Origin: an uncultured Devosia sp.
Lineage (GTDB): Bacteria; Pseudomonadota; Alphaproteobacteria; Rhizobiales; Devosiaceae
Assembly: GCA_946481445.1 (NCBI GenBank)
Contig: CAMLOA010000184.1
Span: 1 to 5,217, forward strand
Reading direction: 5' to 3'
Length of the DNA stretch: 5,217 nt
Below, piece by piece: positions 1-5,217 of this stretch. How positions within the stretch are numbered: position 1 is the first letter of the stretch; every line of letters starts with the position of its first letter. The translations under genes and the position numbers were made by a program. The notes beneath the pieces were generated by a model. That model saw only the letters and a program-made list of their open reading frames with translations. It ran no database searches and was not told where the DNA came from.

Positions 1-202
1 CACCACCATCTTCCACCCCGTGGGCACCTGCCGCATGGGTGTTGATGAGGGGGCGGTGGTCGGCCCGGACCTGCGCCTCAGGGGCATGGACGGCGTCCGG
101 GTCATCGATGCCTCGATCATGCCGCATATCGTTTCGGGAAACACCGCGTCACCGGTGGTCATGATTGCCGAAAAGGCGGCCGCCATGATCCGCCGGGGCT
201 GA
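1..202 (+). CDS. GMC-family FAD oxidoreductase, C-terminal fragment (5' end outside window)
   Basis: This is the last 66 codons of a glucose-methanol-choline (GMC) flavoprotein oxidoreductase, read in frame from base 2 to the TGA at 200-202. The N-terminal FAD-binding domain lies off the left edge. The visible part carries the family's C-terminal signature: [10 protein letters not shown] (bases 11-40), then [20 protein letters not shown] (bases 101-160), then the closing helix IAEKAAAMI. In GMC enzymes the His of the HPVGT motif (codon 14-16) and the Asn of SGNT (codon 140-142) form the catalytic pair that removes a proton from the alcohol substrate, and both are present. Such enzymes oxidise alcohols, sugars or polyols with FAD, passing electrons to oxygen, a quinone or a cytochrome. 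The specific substrate cannot be told from the C-terminus. The gene converges on the sugar transporter genes, only 40 bases from the permease stop, so a shared catabolic role is plausible but inferred. Family assignment is firm. Confidence 0.93.
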   Translation, partial: TTIFHPVGTCRMGVDEGAVVGPDLRLRGMDGVRVIDASIMPHIVSGNTASPVVMIAEKAAAMIRRG

Positions 203-219
203 GGCGACGCCTTGCCCCG
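194..219. terminator. Hairpin between convergent genes, possible bidirectional terminator
   Basis: CGGGGC (194-199) pairs with GCCCCG (214-219). Inside it, AGGC (202-205) pairs with GCCT (209-212) around a 3-base GAC loop, leaving a small asymmetric internal loop. The structure overlaps the TGA of the GMC gene and sits 24 bases beyond the stop of the oppositely oriented permease gene. That is where a shared terminator for convergent transcripts would be expected. No T-run follows on either strand, so classic intrinsic termination is not shown. It could instead be a Rho-assisted end or an RNA 3'-end stabiliser. Confidence 0.45.
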
Positions 220-242
220 CGGCTCCGTCAATGGACCCGTAT

Positions 243-1256
243 CTATCCTGAAGCGTGGGAGGCCGGCGAGGCACCCTCCTTGTCGAGGGCGTCGAGCGCT
301 CGTGCGGCACGCTTGCGTTCGCGATAGCGGTTGAACTGCTGGTCGGCCAGGACGCCCGCCAGGATGACGGCGCCCATGACGGCAAAATTGAGCGACGATG
401 GGATGCCCAGCAGATTGACCAGGTTCTGCAGCTCCTGCAGCAGCACGGCCCCCAGCACGACCCCGACGATGGACCCCTCGCCCCCACGCAGGGAGAACCC
501 GCCGAGCACCGCCGCGGCGATGGCGTAGAGCTCGTAGAAATTGCCATGCGACGACGGCTGCACCGATTTGGTGAACATGGCGAAGTAGATGGCCGCGATG
601 GACGTCAGCAGGGCGCAGATCACATAGGCAGAGGTAATGACCAGGCCGGTGCGGACGCCCGAATAGCGCGTGGCGTCCTCGTTCTTGCCCACCGCATAGA
701 GGTGCCGTCCAAAGACCGAGCGGTGCAGCACGAACCAGCAGACCACCCCGATCACCACCATGGCGTAGAAGGAATGGGGGACACCAAAGCTTCGACCGAT
801 CGTCAGCCACTCCAGCTCCGGGTAACTGGCGCCGAACGGAAAGCCGGCCGTCGCCTCCCCGGTATAGCCGCGTGCCACGCCGCGATAGATCAGCAGCCCG
901 CACAGGGTAACCACGAATGGCTGCATCTTGAGCCTGGTGATCAGCAGCCCATGCGCCAGTCCCATCGTCATGCCGACGGCGATGGTGATGAGCATGGCCA
1001 GCGGCCAGGGCACGCCGAACTTGCCCACCATGTCCACGAAGATCACGCCCAGGAGGGCGATCATCGACCCCACCGACAGGTCGATGCCCCCGGTCATGAT
1101 CACGAATCCCTGCCCGATGGCGAACAGGCCGAACAGGCCGATCAGGTTGGCGGTATTGCCCAGGTTGATGGGCGAGAGGAACAGCGGGTTGCGCAAATAG
1201 ACGATTGCACCCACGATCACGATCAGGACCGCCAGCCCCATGTCCTTCTTTTGCAT
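243..1256 (-). CDS. Sugar ABC transporter permease (RbsC-like, CUT2 family)
   Basis: This 337-residue inner-membrane protein forms the translocation channel of a ribose-type sugar importer, presumably as a homodimer. It is hydrophobic throughout, with roughly eight to ten membrane segments starting at residues 7-21. It shows the family hallmarks GGIDLSVGS (about 56-64), QPFVVTL followed by YRGVA (112-128), and VLGGFSLRGGEGS (about 250-262), the last region lying near the ATPase-contacting loops in this family. A charged tail of about 30 residues (RYRERKRAARALD and following) ends the protein, probably in the cytoplasm. Length matches the usual 320-350 residues. The ATG at 1256 is chosen because it follows a strong ribosome binding site and the first transmembrane segment begins right after it. 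The longer in-frame extension reading back into the ATPase gene is an out-of-frame shadow of that gene. It is the last gene of the operon, 14 bases after the ATPase. The substrate is unknown. Confidence 0.93.
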   Translation of the reverse strand: MQKKDMGLAVLIVIVGAIVYLRNPLFLSPINLGNTANLIGLFGLFAIGQGFVIMTGGIDLSVGSMIALLGVIFVDMVGKFGVPWPLAMLITIAVGMTMGLAHGLLITRLKMQPFVVTLCGLLIYRGVARGYTGEATAGFPFGASYPELEWLTIGRSFGVPHSFYAMVVIGVVCWFVLHRSVFGRHLYAVGKNEDATRYSGVRTGLVITSAYVICALLTSIAAIYFAMFTKSVQPSSHGNFYELYAIAAAVLGGFSLRGGEGSIVGVVLGAVLLQELQNLVNLLGIPSSLNFAVMGAVILAGVLADQQFNRYRERKRAARALDALDKEGASPASHASG

Positions 1257-1261
1257 CTGTG

Positions 1262-1270
1262 CTCCTCCTC
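1262..1270 (-). promoter_or_regulatory. Strong ribosome binding site of the permease gene
   Basis: On the minus strand GAGGAGGAG begins immediately after the TAG stop of the ATPase gene and ends five bases before the permease ATG at 1256. It decides the permease start and suggests translation is coupled to, or re-initiates after, the ATPase gene. Confidence 0.8.
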
Positions 1271-2779
<1,509 letters not shown>

Positions 2780-2837
2780 GAACGGGGTAACCTGGTTGTA
2801 GGGCAAAGCCGCCGCAGCGGCCTCGCCTCAGTATACC

Positions 2838-2877
2838 GTGCGCACCGGGCCGAGCCAGAGTCCGGTCCGGTGCGCGC
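2838..2877 (-). other. Long hairpin between the binding-protein and ATPase genes (processing or stabilising element candidate)
   Basis: GCGCACCGGGCC (2840-2851) and GGTCCGGTGCGC (2864-2875) form a 12-base inverted repeat around a 12-base loop. One position pairs as G-U in plus-strand RNA and is an A-C mismatch in the minus-strand transcript. G2838-C2877 can extend it. It starts 17 bases after the binding-protein stop in the 115-base gap before the ATPase gene. No T-run follows, so it is not a classic terminator. In other binding-protein transporter operons such hairpins protect the upstream mRNA and lower expression of the downstream genes. That role here is inferred. Confidence 0.55.
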
Positions 2878-2894
2878 GTAGGCGGCAGGGAGTC

Positions 2895-3842
2895 TTAGCC
2901 GCCGATACGCTCCTTGAGCTCGGCCTCGAAGGCATCGACATTGGACTGGTCGATCACCTTGGTCGGAACGATGATCAAGCCGTCCTCCGGGACTCCGGAC
3001 ATGTCGCCTTCCAGGTAGTCGGCCATCAGGTGCATGCCCTGATATCCCCACTGGTAGGGATCCTGCACGACGGTGCCGGCAAAGCTGCCCTCGCGGACGG
3101 CACCCAGGGTGATCGGGTCCTCGTCGAAGGCGATGACCGTGATCTGGCCGAGCTTTCCGGCGGCCTGCAGCGCTTCGTAGATCTTGGGCGGATTATACGA
3201 ATAGAACCCCACCATGCAGTTGATCTCGGGATTGGCCGCAAGCACGTCATCGACATTGGAGCGGGCGCGGGCGAAGTCCACGTCGTCGCCACGCACATCG
3301 ACCAGTTCGATGCCGGAGCCTTCGACTGCCTGCCGGAAGCCGGCGATGCGTTCGATGGCGTTGTCCGCCCCAAGGAAGCCGACAAAGCCCATGCACTTGG
3401 CCCCATCCGGCAGGGCCTTGAGCGCGATCTCGCCGGCCTGGATGCCCGCAGCGGTATTGGACGACCCCAGATAGGCGATACGGTCGCTGTCGGGCGCATC
3501 GCTATCGGTGGTGAACAGGGGAACCTGCGCGGCGACGCGGTTGAAGGCGTCGATGGAGTTCTTGGGGTCGGCCGACGAAATCATGATCGCGTCGGTGCCG
3601 GCGGCGACAAGGTCGTCCATCAGCGCATTCTGCAAGGCAGCCGTGCCCTGTGCCGGATAGCGGAACTGCAGGTCGTAGTCCGGCAGTTCTTCCTGTGCCT
3701 TCTTCACCCCGGCCTCGGCCAGCTTCCAGAAGTCCGATGCCGCATTGACCACAAAGGCCAGTTGCGGCTTGTCCTGCGCCACGACGGGACCGCCCATGAC
3801 AGCGGCCAGAACGGCGGCGGAAACAGCGATATTGAGCTTCAT
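2895..3842 (-). CDS. Periplasmic sugar-binding protein of the ABC transporter (RbsB-like, Peripla_BP_4 type)
   Basis: This 315-residue solute-binding protein delivers a sugar-like ligand to the permease from the periplasm. Residues 1-22 form a Sec signal peptide (MKL start, hydrophobic Ala/Val core, PVVA before Gln23), with probable cleavage after Ala22. There is no lipobox cysteine. The mature part has the two-lobed ribose-binding fold pattern: AFVVNAASDFW (29-39) as the first strand and aromatic ligand contacts, TTDSDAP (111-117), Arg165 in NAIERIAGFR, FDED (239-242) and VVQDPYQWGYQG (258-269). Arg165, Asp240 and Gln260 sit where RbsB uses Arg, Asp and Gln to hold the sugar hydroxyls, which supports a carbohydrate or polyol ligand but does not identify it. 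ATG 3842 is chosen because it is six bases from a strong GGGAGGA and begins the signal peptide. The in-frame extension further upstream is rejected. The gene precedes the ATPase and permease genes, which complete the transporter. Confidence 0.94.
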   Translation of the reverse strand: MKLNIAVSAAVLAAVMGGPVVAQDKPQLAFVVNAASDFWKLAEAGVKKAQEELPDYDLQFRYPAQGTAALQNALMDDLVAAGTDAIMISSADPKNSIDAFNRVAAQVPLFTTDSDAPDSDRIAYLGSSNTAAGIQAGEIALKALPDGAKCMGFVGFLGADNAIERIAGFRQAVEGSGIELVDVRGDDVDFARARSNVDDVLAANPEINCMVGFYSYNPPKIYEALQAAGKLGQITVIAFDEDPITLGAVREGSFAGTVVQDPYQWGYQGMHLMADYLEGDMSGVPEDGLIIVPTKVIDQSNVDAFEAELKERIGG

Positions 3843-3848
3843 TTGATG

Positions 3849-3855
3849 TCCTCCC
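3849..3855 (-). promoter_or_regulatory. Strong ribosome binding site of the complete binding-protein gene
   Basis: GGGAGGA on the minus strand lies six bases before the ATG at 3842. It fixes the start codon and fits the high expression expected for a periplasmic binding protein, in contrast to the poor site in front of the downstream ATPase gene. Confidence 0.85.
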
Positions 3856-3885
3856 TGATCGGGGCGTTTGCCTTCCGACCTGTCG

Positions 3886-3915
3886 AAAAACCCGCGGCAA
3901 ACCATTCGTCGCGGG
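3886..3915 (-). terminator. Rho-independent terminator (or attenuator) between the SDR and binding-protein genes
   Basis: Reading the minus strand, CCCGCG (3915-3910) pairs with CGCGGG (3896-3891). Inside it, CGAA and TTTG can pair with one G-U around a TGG loop, after an A/C mismatch. A run of five T (3890-3886) follows directly. This GC stem plus U-tract is the standard intrinsic terminator form. It lies 75 bases after the SDR stop (3991) and ends 43 bases before the binding-protein ATG. It may end the SDR transcript, or act as a leader attenuator if transcription of the transporter begins upstream of it. I saw no convincing promoter in the 148-base gap. Confidence 0.68.
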
Positions 3916-3990
3916 CACTGCAATATCCCGGGCCTGCCGCCATGTTTCTGGCTGGGGGCGGGCACGGGCATACCGTCCTCGGCGTCGCCC

Positions 3991-4965
3991 CTACCCTGGG
4001 TACCAGACGACACGAGGGTCATCGGCCGCGCGGATATAGGTCCAGGCGCTGTCGATGAGTTGCGTAAGGCCGACCTGCGGCCGCCAGCCCAGCACGAGCT
4101 TTGCCTTGGTGTTGTCGAGCCAGTTGCTGTGGAAGGGGGTCGCGACCGGCGCCACCGGCAGCCCGCGGCTGGCGCGGAGATAGTCGGCAGCCCGGGCATA
4201 GTCGACCGGTTCGTCCATCGCGATGTTGAACAGCTGGCCGGTCGCGGCCGGGTTGTTGAGGGCAAGCAGGATCGCGCTCACCAGATCGCTGACATGAACA
4301 AAATTGCGCTTGAGCGGTTCCCCGCGCGCGTCGCGCAGCAGGGGTACGGCACCGGCTTCGGCATGGAGAGCGATCTCGGAGGCGCTCAGCAGTTCCGGCC
4401 AGGGCGGTCCGCCAAACTGATCGCGAAAGCTCAGGGCATGGCGAAAGTCATCCTTCTCCATGATCCACGGCGCCCGCAGGCAGCAGCCGTTGACCCCATA
4501 CTGGATCTGGTACTGTTCGAGCATGACCTCTTCGATCACCTTGGTCAGCGCGTAACATCCCGGATAGGCGCGGCGCGGCGAGGCCTCGGTGATCGGCGCG
4601 TCATAGGCATGGAAGATGTGTCCAACCGAGCAGTCCCCGCCGATCAGGATGAACTGCTGGGCCGTCGGCGTGGTCCGGAAGGCCTCGAGCAGGTGGAACA
4701 TGCCCTTAACGCCGACATCTATGGCCAGGTCCGGCGCCTCCTTGACCGCCGCCATGTGCAGCACATGGGTTACCCCGTCCATGGCCTGGTGGACTGTGCC
4801 CCAGTCGGACAGGCTCCCGCGCACGACCTCGATGTCGTCATCCTCGAGCGTGCGGTTGTGGCAGATGGCGCGGACCGACCATCGCGAGAAGCGCGGTGCG
4901 GCGCGGAACGCGGCCATGAAGTTCGATCCCACCTTGCCGGTGATACCTGTAACAAGAAGCTTCAC
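3991..4965 (-). CDS. NAD(P)-dependent epimerase/dehydratase-family oxidoreductase (extended SDR)
   Basis: This 324-residue cytoplasmic Rossmann-fold protein belongs to the extended short-chain dehydrogenase/reductase (UDP-glucose 4-epimerase-like) superfamily. The dinucleotide-binding motif TGITGKVG (residues 6-13) follows the first beta-strand KLLV. HMAAV (71-75) matches the family's strand-4 motif. YALTK (139-143) supplies the catalytic Tyr139 and Lys143, with Ser114 in IGGDCSVG as the likely third residue. RNFVHVSDLV, about residues 230-240, is the conserved HVxD segment near the substrate pocket. Members epimerise, dehydrate or oxidise sugars and sugar derivatives. Beside a sugar transporter it most likely processes an imported sugar or acid, but the reaction cannot be named. 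The start is GTG 4965, which lies eight bases from AGGA (4977-4974) and opens directly on the Rossmann strand. The longer upstream reading overlaps the preceding hairpin and binding-protein gene in another frame. It is transcribed in the same direction as the transporter genes, with a terminator candidate between them. Confidence 0.9.
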   Translation of the reverse strand: MKLLVTGITGKVGSNFMAAFRAAPRFSRWSVRAICHNRTLEDDDIEVVRGSLSDWGTVHQAMDGVTHVLHMAAVKEAPDLAIDVGVKGMFHLLEAFRTTPTAQQFILIGGDCSVGHIFHAYDAPITEASPRRAYPGCYALTKVIEEVMLEQYQIQYGVNGCCLRAPWIMEKDDFRHALSFRDQFGGPPWPELLSASEIALHAEAGAVPLLRDARGEPLKRNFVHVSDLVSAILLALNNPAATGQLFNIAMDEPVDYARAADYLRASRGLPVAPVATPFHSNWLDNTKAKLVLGWRPQVGLTQLIDSAWTYIRAADDPRVVWYPG

Positions 4966-5014
4966 GGGACAAATCCTGGAAAACTGGCCTACTCGCCCTT
5001 CTCCGGGCCGGATA

Positions 5015-5041
5015 GGGCACGGCACGCGCGGTGCCGTGCCC
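5015..5041 (-). terminator. Perfect 11-bp hairpin after the upstream binding-protein gene
   Basis: GGGCACGGCAC (5015-5025) and GTGCCGTGCCC (5031-5041) form a perfect 11-pair, very GC-rich stem with a 5-base loop. It starts seven bases after the TAG of the partial binding-protein gene and sits in the 82-base gap before the SDR start. On the minus strand TATCC follows, not a T-run. It could be a weak or factor-dependent terminator, or a hairpin that protects the 3' end of the binding-protein mRNA while letting some transcription through to the SDR gene. Confidence 0.55.
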
Positions 5042-5047
5042 CTTGGC

Positions 5048-5217
5048 CTATGGGGCGCAGAAGCCCGGCTCCTCGCGGGTGCAGACGTCCAGGCCGGTAT
5101 AGATCGGGTCCTCGACCGCCTCGCCATTGATGAGCTGGATCATCACGTCCGGGGCCCGCTGCCCCATTTCGAACGGACGCTGGCCGATCTGGGCGTGGCT
5201 GCGGCCCTCATTGAAGG
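5048..5217 (-). CDS. Sugar ABC transporter substrate-binding protein, C-terminal fragment (5' end outside window)
   Basis: This is the last 55 residues of a second periplasmic sugar-binding protein, in frame from base 5215 to the TAG at 5050-5048. The segment AQIGQRPFEMGQRAPDVM aligns by eye with VVQDPYQWGYQG of the complete binding protein at 2895-3842. It includes the conserved Gln that contacts ligand in the ribose-binding family. It is followed by the usual LINGEAV helix end and the closing strand DPIYTGLDVCT, where family members often read IYTPVE or similar. Two cysteines near the end (in DVCTREEPGFCAP) could form a disulfide in the periplasm. Because the sequences differ clearly, it is a separate protein and not a recent duplicate of the other binding protein. 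The gene is transcribed towards the SDR gene, 82 bases away. Family assignment from this short tail is fairly secure; ligand and partner transporter are unknown. Confidence 0.8.
   Translation of the reverse strand, partial: FNEGRSHAQIGQRPFEMGQRAPDVMIQLINGEAVEDPIYTGLDVCTREEPGFCAP

Noticed and set aside
2808..2821. GCCGC/GCGGC mini-hairpin near the ATPase start
   Set aside because: A five-pair GC stem with a four-base loop is expected by chance in DNA this GC-rich, and nothing around it supports a function.
3918..3935. GATATT as a possible -10 element upstream of the terminator candidate on the minus strand
   Set aside because: No acceptable -35 lies 16-18 bases upstream, and the implied start site would fall at the base of the terminator stem. 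The match is too weak to annotate.
2838..4058. Plus-strand open frame of 406 codons, opposite the binding-protein gene
   Set aside because: It is a mirror-frame shadow of the binding-protein gene on the other strand. It has no convincing family motifs and runs through both intergenic hairpins.
3843..4265. N-terminal extension of the complete binding protein upstream of ATG 3842
   Set aside because: The extension reads through the terminator candidate and out-of-frame SDR sequence. It would bury the signal peptide, while ATG 3842 has an excellent ribosome binding site.
4966..5127. 54-codon N-terminal extension of the SDR to 5127
   Set aside because: It overlaps the partial binding-protein gene in another frame and the 11-bp hairpin, and it precedes the Rossmann strand with Arg/Pro-rich sequence. 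GTG 4965 has a ribosome binding site and begins exactly at the fold.
3868..5130. Plus-strand open frame of 420 codons, opposite the SDR gene
   Set aside because: It is a mirror frame of a well-supported SDR gene. It crosses the terminator candidate and the hairpin at 5015-5041, and its composition is unlike a folded protein.

Overview
The window reads as ordinary accessory metabolism from a GC-rich proteobacterium. It is probably an alphaproteobacterium of the Hyphomicrobiales type. That guess rests on base composition, codon use and the style of the transport genes, not on any marker gene. Almost the whole window encodes a sugar-type (CUT2, ribose-like) ABC uptake locus on the minus strand. 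The tail of a GMC oxidoreductase on the plus strand converges on it from the left edge.

In transcription order on the minus strand (right to left), the layout is as follows. First comes the C-terminal end of a periplasmic sugar-binding protein (5048-5217, cut by the window edge), then a strong hairpin (5015-5041). An NAD-dependent epimerase/dehydratase-type SDR follows (3991-4965, GTG start), then a good intrinsic-terminator candidate (3886-3915). After that comes a complete second periplasmic binding protein (2895-3842), another hairpin (2838-2877), a double-domain sugar ABC ATPase (1271-2779), and a membrane permease (243-1256) 14 bases after the ATPase. On the plus strand, the last 66 codons of a GMC flavoprotein oxidoreductase end at 202. 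A hairpin at 194-219 overlaps its stop codon and may serve both converging transcripts.

The binding protein, ATPase and permease together form a complete importer. The binding protein captures the ligand in the periplasm, the permease (presumably as a dimer) forms the channel, and the ATPase powers import. The SDR and the GMC oxidoreductase are plausible catabolic partners that oxidise or epimerise the imported sugar, polyol or derivative. The substrate cannot be read from the sequence. The second, upstream binding protein suggests either another transporter system just outside the window or two binding proteins sharing one set of membrane components.

I found no RNA genes, CRISPR arrays, insertion sequences, integration sites or unfamiliar protein systems. 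The most interesting signals are regulatory: hairpins after both binding-protein genes, and a terminator-like structure only 43 bases before the start codon of the complete binding protein. No intergenic stretch exceeds 150 bases.
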